Assembly: GCA_943736015.1 (NCBI GenBank)
Contig: OX031062.1
Location: forward strand, 31,717,462 to 31,781,461
Reading direction: 5' to 3'
Source of the DNA: Tridacna crocea
Lineage: Eukaryota; Mollusca; Bivalvia; Cardiida; Cardiidae
Length of the DNA stretch: 64,000 bases
The position numbers were made by a program, and so were the translations under genes. Positions 37,201-52,200 of the stretch are shown here, one piece after another. Position 1 is the first letter of the stretch. Each line of letters starts with the position of its first letter. Under the pieces are notes generated by a model, which saw nothing but the letters and a program-made list of their open reading frames with translations, was not told the origin of the DNA and made no database searches.

Positions 37201-40200
37201 GCTTGAAAAACTCACTTTTCTCATTTTCCAGATGGCTCCCAATAATATTTGCGATTTCATCCAGTTTGCCCTCCTTCCTCAGCCTTCTCTCCTTAAGCTT
37301 CAACTCAATCAGCTTTCTTTGTCTCTCTTGTTCAGATAGCTGGGCCCATTCTCTCTCCCCATGCTCTTTTATCAAAGCCTACATTAAATGGAACAGAGCA
37401 AACAAGGATGAAACAGAGCTTCAGATAGTGGGAAAGATTTTAATTTCAAAACTGAAAATATTAATAGTTCTCCTCTAAACCCTATGTTGTGAGTACTCAT
37501 TAGAATAGTCTCATGATGACGGTTCTAAGGAGTACCCACAACATAGGGTTTCAGAGAGAAATAACGACTTTAGATTATTATCACTTCCTCTCATCTGTGG
37601 CTCGAATGAAGTGTAGTCACTTCAGGTCAATGTGATGAAAGTAGACATTTTATCATCCCCTTCACATACAAAGTAATTACTGAGACAAGCAAAACTTTTA
37701 CTTAAACTCTTAACCAAATAACAAAGATTTAGTCTGGTCCAAAATGAAAGCAGTTGCAGACAACAAAAAAAACCTAACTCAAAAATTGAAATTTGTTTCC
37801 AGAAGGGTAGAAAACATTGTAGGAAAAGGAGAAAATGCTGTTTACCAGCATTTTCTCCTTTTCCCACAGTGTTTTCAAAAGGCTTCTATCTCAGGGTTGT
37901 AAAAACCTGGGATTGTTTGGTAAAGGTTTAACTATTTTGCCTGCCAACAAGTAAACCCCCCTCCATCCCACAACAGCTTGCACTGTCAGTGGACAAGGAA
38001 AATATTCAGTCATAACCCTTGTAATATCTGACCGTAAATAAGGTCATAATCTAGAAGGAACCATCCAAGAGTGTATATCAGAGATCAGACTGGACAATAC
38101 AAAACAGTTTGATCTTTATCTATGCTATCTGAAAAAGCTTCTTGCTTCACTTATTGTATGGATGAAGCAACCTCATATAAACTGATATTTTACCTCAAAG
38201 AAAAGTTTGTCCTTCATGGCATCATATTTCTCTTCTAGAGCTTTCAGAACATTAGCATTATTAACAGTTTCTTCTTCATCTCCATCCTCCACTATGTCTG
38301 AAGTACCTCCTTGGTCTTTCAGTAACACTGCCACAATGTTTTCATGGTAGTCTTTTGAATATGTTCTAGAGTATGCCTTGTGTAACTGCTGCAGATCTGG
38401 AAGTTCCTGAAACACAGATTCTAAGTGTTGCAATTTCAACTCCCAGAGTGCCTTCTGTAAAGCTTGCCTTTTTTGACTCCTTGTCAAACAATGCCATGTT
38501 TTACCAACCCTGAGGAAGGCTCCTGAAAACATTGTAGGAAAAGGGGACAATGCTAGTAGCCAGCATTTTCTCATTTTCAAACAATATCTTCTAACCTTTC
38601 AAAGACAAATTTATTCATTTGGGACGTATTTGTTCTATTACTGGCATATGGTTTCAATCTGAAAAAGTAAAACATTCTGTCATTTGAAAAAGAAGTATTT
38701 TTCAATAATATCTGTCTTCCTTTGGATGAGTTTAAATTTTCATTTTCATAAAGAATCATGATAAACTTCAGGGCTTTACATGTACTAACTTTATATTTTC
38801 CAATTTGAAAAGAGCCTTCTTGAATAGGGACCATAAACATGAACTAAGAGTTAACATCAGTGAGAAAACACTGGCAAAATTTCTTGTAACATCAGTTCTC
38901 CTTTTGCCAAAATTTTTCATAAACTGTCCTGCAGCCAGATAAAAAAAAAATCTGTAGAATGTAATGGGTGAAAGAACAAAAATAAGAATCATGATTTATC
39001 CTTTCATTTGCTACCACTTTTTCCAAATGACAAAGCGCTAGATATTCCTCTTGTTGTCCTTCAGTCGGTAGAAATATGCAACTGCCAAAAGGGACTAGTT
39101 TTACACAAGAAACATTATTGCATGAAAATATCACTAGCAAAAGATACTGGCAAATGTTAACTCTTTACCAAACGACAAAATATTGGACTAGTCCAAATTG
39201 AAAGCATTTGCAGACGAGAAAATAAATGGGAAACAAAAATTGAATTTTGATTTTGGAAGGGTAGAAAACATTGTGTGAAAAAGAGAAAATGCTGGTTACC
39301 AGCATTTTCTCCTTTTCCCTCAATGTTTTCAAAGGGCTTCTTTCCCAGGGTCGTCAAATGTTGGGATTGTATGACAATGGGTTAAATAAATGTAAATACT
39401 TTTAACGTGTGAACCTGCCCTTTTGCCCGCATGATGAAATTTTGACACCTTGCCTGATAAACTTACCCCATTTAAAACATCAATCGTTTATTCTCTGTTC
39501 ACTATGTAGCAAAAATAATCCAAACCTTATTTTCCAGTTCAATGAGGAGATGCTGTGCCTCTCTCTTTTGGTGTTCCTGTAGCTTGACCAACATGTCAAC
39601 ATTGAGATCTTCATCCTCCACTGTTTGACCTTCATATTCAGCAACATACTTCAGGATCTCTGCCATACAGCCTACAGCCTCCTGTAATAATGTATACATA
39701 CAGATTTAACTCCTTACTCCACAGATACTCATTTCTACCCATTACTTGTAGGAGCCTTTAGAAAACATTGTGGCAAATGGTGAAATTGCTGGTCACGAGC
39801 AATTTTACCTTTTGCCACAATGTTTTCTATGCTATCAAAAAGTGTCATATACACATAAGAAACTGCTCCATCCTTGCTGTTATTTATTGTCAATTAGAGA
39901 TATCATAGAAATGTCTTAAGGGGTAAAGAGTTAACATGGGTAAACATTTATGTACCCAGAAAATGAAAGCTCTTCAAACTTACATCTTTGACTAATACAC
40001 AACTCATAAGTTAACCCTAACCACAGAATTCTTCCTTTCATCGAACCCTGAGGAACAGAGCTTTTGAAACAATGTGAGAAAAGAAGAAAAATGCTGATAA
40101 CTACAATTTTCCCTTTTTCCAACACTGTTTTTTTTCTAACTTTCACTGACAAATTCCATCATTTCAATATTATTTGGTTTGTAGTCCACAAAGACTTTCG

Positions 40201-43200
40201 ATTTGGATAAGTCTAAAATCTTGATGTATTGTAAAGAATTTATCCCATTACCACACAATCCCTACTTTTGATGCCCTGAGAAAGAAGCCTTTAGAAAACA
40301 TTGTGGGAAAAGGAGAAAATGCTGGTAACCAGCATTTTCTCCTTTTTTCCACAATGTTTTCTACCCTTCACAAAACAAATTTCAAATTTTCAGTCACTTT
40401 TATTTTGTCGCCTGCAAATGCTTTCAATTTGGACACGTCTCTAATATTGTCCTTTGGTAATGAGTTAAAAACATCCATATGAAAATGGGCAACAAAAAAT
40501 TCTTCTCTTGATACGATACAACTATTGTCACACATGTAAACAAAGAATTAATTTGTGTTGATTTCCAGAAGGATGTTTTCAAAGTATTTCCCTTTTTTTA
40601 CAATGTTATCAAAAGCTTTCTTTATCAGGGTTATTAAAACATCTGATTTGGAAATGTTTTAATGGCTTAATACTATCCAGCTTCATGTGGTTATCACATA
40701 GGCTTTGACTTAACAGATCTAAAATCAGACTGTAGTGCAGACTAAGCTGTATGACTATTATCTTTGCTGATCAGAAAACCTGTTTATTTTCCCTATGATG
40801 CTGAAAGGTTTAAGACCACAAAGATAGGATACACTTTGCTCTGCTAAAAGGGAGAGAACTACTCTTAAAAATGTGACCTTGAATATTTCCAGAAGCTCCT
40901 CTATATCTCTGTCAGTGGAATTGGACCAGTTTTTGTACATCTCTCCAAGTTCAAACATTTTGTCATCTCTCTCGTCTGCAGACATGTATTTAGCAGCCTT
41001 TCTGTATTTGCCATCTTCATTTTCTTCTAAAAGCTACAATAACAGACAAGAACCTTAAAGTCTTTACCAGAAAACAAAAATTTAGGCTTGTTCAACTCTT
41101 TACCAAACGACAAAATTGTACACTTGACCAAATTGAAAGCATTTGCAGACGACAAAATAAACATGGTTCAAAAATTGAAATTTGATTTGGGACGGGTAGA
41201 AAACATTGTGGGAAAAGGAAAAAAATGTTATTACCAGCATTTTCTTTTTTTCCCATAATGTTTTCAAAGGCTTTCTCAATACTCAGGGCCGTTAAAAGTC
41301 GGGATTGTGTGGTAAGGGGTTAAAAAATTTAGGCTTGCTAATGAAAAATTGAATAATGTTCAAAAAATGACATTCGCCTTTGAAAGAATAGAAAGCTGGG
41401 AGAAATTTGAAAATATCAGACAATAACAAATGATGATGGCACTTAGCATGACTTGAAATAGAAACACGCTTTCAGTACAAATGCTAAATCCTTATTCAAA
41501 TTGTGGAGTAAAATTTATACAAACAGAGACATTTGAGCCATGCTTCAGGTAAAAGTGGGTTTATCCCTCTACCCCATAAGGCATTTCTATGGCATCTCTA
41601 AATGACCCTAAATAACAGCAAGGATGAAGCCGTTTCTTATGTTTATATGACACCTTTTGATGGCATAGAAAACATTGTGACAAAAGGTGAAATTGCTCGT
41701 CACGAGCAATTTCACCTTTTGCCACAATATTTTCCAAAGGCTCCTACAAGAAATGCGTAGAAATGAGTAATATAGAGTAAAGGGTTAATACATCTTGGAG
41801 ATGTATGATACCAAGCAAACAATCTCATATTCATAAATCCATACCATTCATTCTGTCTAGAAGTCAACTAAACAACAGCTTCACAGAGCTGTGCATAGAT
41901 GCCCAAAGGGGCTTGGCAGTGAAATGGGTAAACTCTTTACCACACAACAAAATTTTAAACTGGTTCAAATTGAAAGCATTTGCAGACGACAAAATAAAGG
42001 TGACTGAAAAATTGAAATCTGTCCTGGGAAGGGTGGAAAACAATGTGGAAAAAGGAGAAAATGCTGGTTACCAGCATTTTCTCCTTTTCCTACAGTGTTT
42101 TCAAAAGGCTTCTTTCTCAGGGGCATCAAAAGTAGGGATAGTGTGGTAATGGATTAAAACCTAGAAAACTTACAGAGATCAAAATTTTAAGAGTCACATG
42201 CACAACTACACATCTAAGAGATTTATTGTGGTAAGTTTGAACTTACTCCAATGGAATTTGTAGGAGTTGCACACACAAGGAATTGCTAATGCATGAATGG
42301 ACTAATAAACAACCACGGCCATAACATAATACAACTCTTCGAGTTTTATAACAATGAGGCACATTGGTCATTTGACAGGCAGAATAGTGACTAGTAGCAA
42401 AAAGTTTCAACCCAGGTAAGCCTGCCCAGGCTGAGCAGGCTAAGCTGGATGTATATTTTTTGCAGATACATTAAGCCCCCTTTTCACAGAACATGGTTCA
42501 TTTCATGGAGACCAAAAATATAATGCGAGACAAAAGACCTGCAAGAAAAGCTGGCGCTCATGTAGATGTTTTCTGTCCATATCTCTTGCAATGGCTTCCT
42601 GAAGGGAAATTGCATCTTCTGTATCTACGACAATATCTTCCTCTTCTTCGATCACATCCTCTAGGCCTTCTTCATGACGTTTACGGGCTGCTTCCAGTCT
42701 CTCCCTTGCTAACTTCTGTTGTCTTTTCCTCTCTTCCTCTCTTGTTTCACGCACACTGTAGTACAATAAGGAGACGAGGTAGGTATTATTTGGTAAAGGA
42801 ACAAAGTCCAGACATACGACACAAAATTTTAACCCTTTCCCAAACAACAAAAACTTGGACTGGTCCAAATTGAAAGTACTTGCAGACGACAAAATAAACA
42901 CAAGTCAAGATTAAAATTTGTTTCCAGCAGGATAGAAAACATTGAGGGAAAAGGAGAAAGTGCTGGTTACCAGCATTTTCTCCTTTTCCAACAATGTTTT
43001 CAAAAGGCTTCTCTTTCAGGGCCGTAATAACCAGGGATTGTGTGGTAAAGGATTTAAAGGAATTTCAGTTCTTGCATTATATTTTGTAAAACTGATCTTC
43101 TTTTTTTGGTGAAAATAAAAGTAAAAAAAAAACAAACTTTTTTTTTTGTGAAAATAAAAGCAAAAAAACTCAAGCTAATATGTACCAAACTTTACTCACA

Positions 43201-46200
43201 AGAAGACATAAAATCCTGTCTGATAAAGTTATTTTTCTAAAGATCATTTCAATAAAGGTCCTCATATTTCAGCCTTTGGAACAAGCAAAACATCAAATGA
43301 TTAAAAGATATACATATTCAATGCAGTCCAATCTTGTTTATACTGTGAGCTATAATTCGTGTAAGCACTGTTTGAAACCAGCATTTTCTCCTTAAAAATA
43401 TTTTATCCAATCAAAGACAATCTTCATTTTTTTTTAACCACTTTTAGCCTTTTACTAATCAAATCCCAGTTTTAAAGAAAACAACTTCAGAAAACAATGT
43501 GTTTTCCACATTATTTGCTACCCTTTCAAAGACAAATGTCATAATATGGTAACCATTAACACCATGAACAGCATTTTCTCCTTTTCCCCACAATTTATTG
43601 TACTCTTACCAACACGGTCGATGGCGGTCGATGACGCATATGTGTTTCCTGACTTTCTCACACCACGATAGAATATCATTTAAATGATGCCTATTGTCCT
43701 ATATTAGGTTCAGGACAAATCAATAAAAACAAGAGGGCCAAGATGGCCCTGGATCGCTCACCTGAATTTTTGAGATGACCATAGTCTATTTTTTTTTTGA
43801 GGTATTGAAACATTGGAACCAAATTTATAATTTTGCCAAGCAATTTTCAAAAGGTCACCTGTAAAAGTCATTTTGAAATCTGACCATCAGTTTCAAAAAG
43901 AAGAATTTTTAAGAATTCTTCATTTCTGTATAAGAGCAAGTAGCCCCCATCCACGAGAGCCATGTTTCTTGATGGATCAAAATTTACGAACAGATTTTGA
44001 AAAGGGTCACCCAAGGAACATATCTCTGAAATTATTTAAAAATCCGACCAGCGGTTTCAGAGGAGAAGATTTTTAAAGAATTCCTTCATTTTTGTATAAT
44101 AATTTTCTGAAATAATTTCAAAATCTGACCAGGGGTTTCAGAGAAAGAGAATTTTAAAGAATTTCATCATGTCCATATAGTGCAAGTAGCCCCCATTCAC
44201 AAGAGCCATGTTTCTTGATGGATCAAAATTATATGTACAGCTTTTGGAAAGGGTCACCCAAGGAACATCTCTGTCAGATTATTTTAAAATCTGACCACGG
44301 GTTTCAGAGAAGAAGAATTTTCAAGAATTTCTTCATTTCCATATAGTGCAAGTAGCCCCCATTCACTAGAGCCAAGTTTCTTGATGGATCAAAATTTTGC
44401 GAACAATTTTAGAAAAGGGTCACCCAAGGAACATCTCTGTGAAATTATTTCAAAATCTGTCCAGCCATTTCAGAGAAGAATTTTCAAGAATTTCTTCATT
44501 TCTATATAGTGCAAGTAGCCCCCATTCACCAGAGCCATGTTTCTTGACCAATCAAAATTTCCCGAACAATTTTTGAAAAGGGTAACCCAAGAAACAAGTC
44601 TGTGAAATTATTTCAAAATCTAACCAGCTGTTTCAGAGAAGAAGAATTTTTAAGAATTTCTTCATTTCTGTATAGTGCAAGAAGCCCCCATTCACCAGAG
44701 CCATGTTTCTTGACCAATCAAAATTTCCCGAACATTTTTTTAAAAGGGTCACCAAAGGAACAACTCTGTCAAATTATTTCAAAATCTGACCAACGGTTTC
44801 AGAGAAGAAGAATTTTTAAGAATTCCTTCATTTTTGTATAGTGCAAGAAGCCCCCATTCACCAGAGCCACGTTTTTTGACGGATCAAAATTTCACGAACA
44901 ATTTTTGAAAAGGGTCACCCAAGGAACATATCTCTGAAATTATTTCAAAATCCGACCAGCGGTTTCAGAGGAGAAGATTTTTAAAGAATTCCTTCATTTT
45001 TGTATAGTGCAAGAAGCCCCCATTCACCAGAGCCACATTTTTTGACGAATCAAAATTTTACGAACAATTTTTGGTAGGGTCACCCAAGGTACATATCTGT
45101 GAAATTATTTCAAAATCCGACCAGCGGTTTCAGAGGAGAAGATTTTTAAAGAATTTGCTAAAAAATTCCATTTCGTTGCCATGGCAACCAGAGTTTTTGA
45201 TGGAATCAAATTCTGTGAACAATTTTTAAAGAGGACCTCCCAAGGAACATTCCTGCCAAGTTTGGTCCAAATCCGCCCAGCGGTTTAGGAGGAGTTGATG
45301 TTTAAAGAATTGTTGACGACGGACGACGGGTGATCCTAAAAGCTCCCCTTGAGCACGTTGTGCTCAGGTGAGCTAATAAAGGGGTATGTAATTTTGCAAG
45401 TATTACTCTTCTGTAGCTTAAGTGACTATATTTACTAATTCAGCCAAGAGAGGGATGCTTCCTTAGGTCGACATTTAGCCCTTGTGGCAGAGTTCGGCTG
45501 TGAATATCTTGAAGTTGACAGTCAAATAGTATGCTTAAAAGGATCTTTGAAGCTTTCTGTCCTTATTTTTAACCTTAAATGAGCATCACATTGTATGATT
45601 GAAAAAATTCCGAAAACTTTTATGACATTTTATTTAACCCTTTACCACACAATGACAAAAAACATTTCAGGAAAAGGAGAAAACGCTGGTAACCAGCATT
45701 TTCTCCTTTCCCAGAAAGTTTTCTACTCCATCAAAAAGTGATTGTACTGTTTGAGCCATATTGAAATTGTCGTCTGCAAATATTTTCAATTGGTCAAGGC
45801 TTAAATTTTGTCGTCTGGTAAAGGGTTGATGCATTGCTTGCAAATGCTTTCAATTTGGATAAAACCAAACTTTTCCCATTTACTTGTAAGAGTTTGTGTG
45901 TTGTCAGGAAAGGTGCTTAAATCGGGCTATTCCGAAATTGCGTTACATGGTAAAGAATTCATCTACCTTCTGTCATGTTTTTCTGACAGTCCAAGGATCA
46001 GTGCTGCCGATCCAAATCCGTCTTCGTCTCTAGCCATTCTCTGATCTCTACGGAGTCTGGCCAAGTGTGCTTGTCTTTGCTTCTCTTTCTCATACTCGTT
46101 CTCAGCTGCATCAAGTCCCTTCAGTAGAGCTTCTTTTTCCTGGAAATAATGCTTCAATTTTCCACAAAACAACACAATTCTGCACTGATCCAAATTAAAG

Positions 46201-49200
46201 ACAAAATAAAGGTGGCTAAAAAATTAAAAAATGTTTAAGAAAAGGTTAGAAAACTGTGGAAAAAGGAGAAAATACTGATTTCCAGCATTTTCTCCTTTTT
46301 ACACAATGTTTTCAAAAGCTTTCTTTCTTAAAGTTGTTAAAAGCCAAGATTTTGTGATAAAGGCTTCACTAAGGATAACTCATTTTGACCTAGAAAATGA
46401 AGAGTTTGCAAAGCTGTCATATCTTACAGCTCTAGATCTAGACAGAATTCAAACAATTATTGCCTTAACCTTTTACCAAACAATCCCTGGTTTTTATGAT
46501 CCTGAGATAGAATACTTTTGAAAACATTGTAGGAAAAGGAGAAAATGCTGGTTCCCAGCATTTTCTCCTTTTCCCACAATGTTTTCTACCCTGCTGGAAA
46601 CAAATATTTAAATTTTTGAGTTGCGTTTATTTTGTCGCCTGCAAGTGCTTTCAATTTAGACAAGTCTAAAATTTTGTGGCCTAGTAAAGAGTTAAACTTG
46701 CTTAAGATAAGATAATTTGTAATGAGTCTATTACACTGACTGAGAACCTGGGGGTTTATGTAATAAAAGCTTATATGTAACTAGAAATGTTGCATGTTGA
46801 TAAACATCCTCAACAGACTGCGTTATCACTAGATCGGTGAAAAAAATTTCACAGGTCCATAACTCCTATAGTAATTGACTCATCCTCTACTGGTTGACAA
46901 ATCACAATGAAAATTGCAAAAGCACAAGTTCTTAGGATAGAAATGCTTCTAGTAAAATTTCAGCCCGATTGGTTAAATATTGCAGGAGAAGAAGAGGACA
47001 CAAAACAGCCTCTACAGACAATCTGATTCCAGGGTAAAATTCACACTTCATTTTGAAATGATCCTAATTAATTAATTAAATGCATGGTATTTAACACCAT
47101 TTTCAACATTATTTCAGTTATATCCCGGCGGCCAGGGCACCTATCTATGCTTTCCTGGAGCTTCTGTTATCAGTACTCCACACAATATTCTTTCCAAGCC
47201 ACTGGCTGCTTTCACACATGACCATCCTCCATCCAATGATCAGCGGTGAGAGAGAAATGAATCCTGTTGCAATGACATCATCAATCCTTGGAAAGAAATT
47301 GGCTAAGCCCGGATCGAACTCACAACCCCCTTGTTCTCAAGTCATGGGCCTGTATTCACCAACCATTCTTAAAAACTTTCTTTGTATTATTCTCCAGAAT
47401 TTTCTACATTTGTAGGTTAGTAACACAACTTCTGATTGGCTAAACCGAATGGCTAAACCATTCGGTTTAGCCAGTCAGAGGTTGTGTTACTTACAAATTA
47501 GGAAACCTTGGAGAATAAGACTAAGGATATTCTCAAGAAAGGTTGCAGAATACGGGCCCTGTACGGTATGGACTGAGCTACAGGGGCTAAGCAAAATGAT
47601 CCTAAGACTAATGATCCTAAGACTAAACAGTTAGAGTATTTGTAGCCTGAGCCCCTTTGATTTGCATATAACAGTTATTCCCTGCACATGTTTTACATAC
47701 CAGTTCAAATCTTCTATCCAAATCTTCCAGAATGTTTCCATTTTCTTCTTTCTCCATCTCTTCTCTCTCAAGTTCATCTACCTCCTCCTTGGACATACCT
47801 GAAAAAAAATTAGGCCATGCTTTGAGGGATTTAACTTTTTACCAAACGACAAAATATTAGACTGGTTCAAATTGAAAGCATTTGCAGACAAGAAAATAAA
47901 TGCAACTAAAAATTGAAATTTGTTTTAGGAAGGGTAGAAAACATTGTGAGAAAAAGAAAAAAATGCTGGTTACCAGCATTTTCTCCTTTTTCTACAATTT
48001 TTAAAAAAGGCTTCTTTTTCAAGGTTGTTAAAGTTGGGATTGTGTGGTATAGAATTAAAGGTGGCCCTTCAGTGTTTGGGACGAAAATTTTACAAAAATG
48101 CAAAAGAATCATCTCATATTCAGAAAGACTTTTAATTTTCATTCATTAGTCCCCAGTAGTCGAAAACCATCCGACAACACGAGAAATTAGAGATTTACTT
48201 CGGCCCAGGTTGACACCAACGGGAGACACATTCTATTTTTAAATGATCAATTCGCTCGTTTACATACAGGAATCCACAGACGAAATTTCAAACATAGCGT
48301 CCGGAGAATACATTATGGAAAATAATTATTACATGTTTGTTATGTAATGGAATTTAAGCGTTATGAGTCACGTGCCATGGCATGCAGTCACTTGACATTC
48401 CCAAAATGCTTTATTGATTTTTGGCGCGAAATCTAAAAATACCTTAAGAGGCTACGTAGCCTTTTAAGGGTACACCATCAAAAAATTATTTTTTTGTAAT
48501 TTTATGAATCTTAATTATTGATGATTTGTATTATTTTTTCATATCAATTTCAGTGATATATATATTTTTTAATTTGGTGAGATGTAAAAATTCTAAATAC
48601 CCACCTTTAAGGCATCTGTAAAAAGGATGCACCCAGGTCAGCCTGCGTAGTCTTTGCAGGCTGGCCTAGGTTGAAACTTTTTACTATTGGTCAAAGGACA
48701 AGTCTATTTCATGATTCAGTCAGGTGTTAACCTTTACTCCATAGATACTCGTATATACGCATTGCTTGTAGGAGCCTTTGGAAAACATTGTGGCAAAAGG
48801 TGAAATTGCTCGTGACGAGCAATTTCACCTTTTGTCACAATGTTTTCTATGCTATCAAAAGGTGTCATATACATATAAAAAACGGCTTCATTCTAGCTGT
48901 TATTTAGGGTCAACTAGAGATAACATAGAAATGCCTTATGGGGTAAAGGGTTTAACAAAACTCAAGAAAGACTGAAATAAGTGAACTGTACAATGGGACT
49001 TATACACATGTCGAGTGATTGATTTATTCCCCTTTATTTATTGCCATCACTGGTTATCTATATGGGGAATGCCCTCATTAAGCTGTTACTTATGTTACAG
49101 GTATAGAACAAGATAAAGAAGAAAAACCCCTCCTCACTTACATCTTGTTTTTTAACTTGCTTGATGTATAACCCGTCATACAGGACCCCAGTTTAACATC

Positions 49201-52200
49201 TCATCCAAAAGATTATTGGTGTGTTAAATGATGTTTTCAGTAATTTCTACACATCATTTTTGCAATTTCAAGGGAGACAATAACAGGCAGTAACTCTTCT
49301 AAAAGAAGGTACTTGTATATTGTTCGGACGAATACCTTGAATTTTGGATACGGTAAGTTTTGAGACGAAGAATGAGTCTACAATGTTGACTTTATGGTCA
49401 TTTTGCAAAAAGATCTAAAGGGGAAAAGATCAAAAGAATACAGGAAAGTTTTCGGTAATATCAACTTTCTCAGAGACTCAGGTCTACTGAACATGTCAGT
49501 GTCAAAATTACTTTTGCCTAAACAGTTACTTTGGAAACCATCATTTCACATTAAATCTAACACATCAACATAATTATCTTTTTCTTCTCATTTTTGTACT
49601 TACCATTAAATTTTACTATATATACAAAAAAAATCAGAAAATTCTATGAAAGGAATTTTTTCAAAATTTGAATTACTTGAAGACTACATGTTGGTTTTGC
49701 TTATTATTTTAGCTAGTCAAGATATAGGAAAAACAATTTTTTTTAAAAAGAAAATGAATTCAGATTATTTCATTCATACAGAATCAAGAAATAATATGTT
49801 AAATATGGAAAATAATATTTGCATTGTACAATAAACTGTCTAGCACTGTATTACTGTCTGTTATGAAGATACAGGGATTTTGAGTGTTTTGATACAAATG
49901 GTTACCATAAAAACAGCCATTTTGCATAATATCCCACTTGTCAACATACCTTTTTCTTTTTGAGTTTGCCATTGAATTTTACCCTAACACATGAAAGAAT
50001 TAGAAAATTCTATGAAAGGATTAAATTTTCACAAAACTGTAGAAAACCTCTTTAAATGCACATGGAAAAAACATTCAAACAGTATCATATTACTAGTACC
50101 TTGTGCAAGCCTTTCTTTACGTCTGCGAAGTCTCTCCTCTAACTTCTGTTTTTGTATCATGGCTGACTCTCCCATCAGGTTTTTCAACTTCTCCTGATCC
50201 TTCATCAATTCCGCTGAAATAAGGGATTGTGTGGTAATGGGTTAAACAAGAGCAACACATTGCCATGCCAAAGCTCAGTTGCACTTGCTTTTCCCGGAAA
50301 TTTTAAGTGTAAACAGGATCATAACTAAGTCAAAAATATTGAAATAGCTACCTGCACCTGCTGTATGGATTTCCCTTTTATTAGTTAACAACTAGTCAAG
50401 TTTGAAGTAAATATCTTCACTTATGACAGAGATATTACAAAATGACCAAGTTTTTGCACAAAAACAATACAGATGATGATGCAGATGGTACAGTGTACCA
50501 CTGGGTTACAATGAAACCTAAAAAATTTCTTCCAAAAATAGCTAAGCTAAAAATATTGTTTAATGAAAATGTATCTGAAAAAATTATATTACCTAGAATA
50601 GCATTTGCTTCATCAATTTTGCCCTCTTTCCTCAATTGTCTTTCCTTCAGTTTGAGCTGGAATATTTTCCTCTGTTTCTCTTTATCAGATAACCTATTCC
50701 ATTCAGCCTCACCCAACTGTTAAAAAAAAAAGACCATTGCTTTATCTATTCGCACATTTTTTTTTTTTTGCACAGCGGTAAAAACTCAAGTAAACCATCA
50801 AACAATCATGCCATCAAGCTCCTTGGGCTGTACAAATAGAAGCTTATTACTTCAATCCTTTCTAGCAGGTCATACTATGATTTTGGTTATCATCTTGCTT
50901 TTGATAAAAACCCTTTCTAAATCAGCCACTGATTTCATCATGAAACCTTCACATACCTGTAATTGAAATACTTTTTCAACCCTTTATCACACAAAAAAAA
51001 ACTTTTAGACTTGTCATCAGTGAAAGTTTCTGCACATAACAATTGGATGCTTCTCAAAATATGGGACAATCCTTGAAAGGATAGACAAACATTGTTCTTA
51101 GAAGCAGTTTCTCCTTTATTCACAATGTTTTCAAAAGCCTTTTATCTCATGGTTTTTAAAATAAGTGGTTATGTTCTAAAGCCTTCCATGATCTAAAAGA
51201 CTAAACATCTTGAACCACAAAAACAAACCAAATATTGAGACAGACTTCTATACCTCCTTTATGAGGGTCTCAGCTAAAAGCTTGTCCTTTAAAGCATCAT
51301 ATTTCCCTTTAAGAGCCTCAATCAAATCTGTGTCAGTGGTGCCATCTGATTTTTCTGGGAAAAACACAACCAGTGCAATGTTGTCAGCCATGTTAGCTTT
51401 CTTGTCAGTCTCAATCTTGGTCTGGTAGGCTTTCACATCTTCTGTGGTCTACAATAGAAACAATACACAACATCAATCTTTTTGCAGCTGTTGTTATTGT
51501 TCATGATGATGTTAATAGGACTCACAACACGCAAAACAGAGGGCCAAGATGGCCCTGGGTCGCTCACCTGATTTTTTGAGATGACCATAGCCTATTTTTT
51601 TTTGAAGTATTGAAACATTGGAACCAAATTTATAATTTTGAAAGTAATTTTCAAAAGGTCACCTGTAAAATTAATTTCGAAATCTGACCATCAGTTTCAA
51701 AAAGGAAGAATTTTTAAGAATTCTTCATTTCTGTATAAGAGCAAGTATCCCCCCATCCACGAAAGCCATGTTTCTTGATGGATCAAAATTTAGGAACAAT
51801 TTTTGAAAAGGGTCACCCAGGGAACATTTCATAAAATTTCTTTTAAAATCTGACCAGGGGTTTCAGAGAAAGAGAATTTTCAAGAATTTCATCATGTCCA
51901 TATAGTGCAAGTAGCCCCCATTCACAAGAGCAAGGATCACCCAAGAACCATCTCTGTCAAATTATTTTAAAATCTGACTAGGGGTTTCAGAGAAGAAGAA
52001 TTTTCAAGAATTTCATCATTTCCATATAGTGCAAGTAGCCCCCATTTACCAGAGCCATGTTTCTTGACCAATCAAAATTTTGTGAACAATTTTTGAAAAG
52101 GGTCACCCAAGGATCATCACTGTGAAATCATTTCAAAATCTGTCCAGCCGTTTCAGAGAAGAAGAATTTTTAAAAATTTCTTCATTTCCCTATAGTGCAA

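Noticed and set aside
38407..38580. Extension of exon 18 through QKALWELKLQHLESVFQ
   Set aside because: The open frame runs back into a PAL1 copy, and a good acceptor (TGTGTTTCAG) lies at the start of ELPDLQQL.
43873..44841. Repeated open frames with FQKEEFLRI / FREEEFLRI
   Set aside because: They follow the ~167-bp monomers of HTR-b; 167 is not a multiple of three and the frames are not kept across the array.
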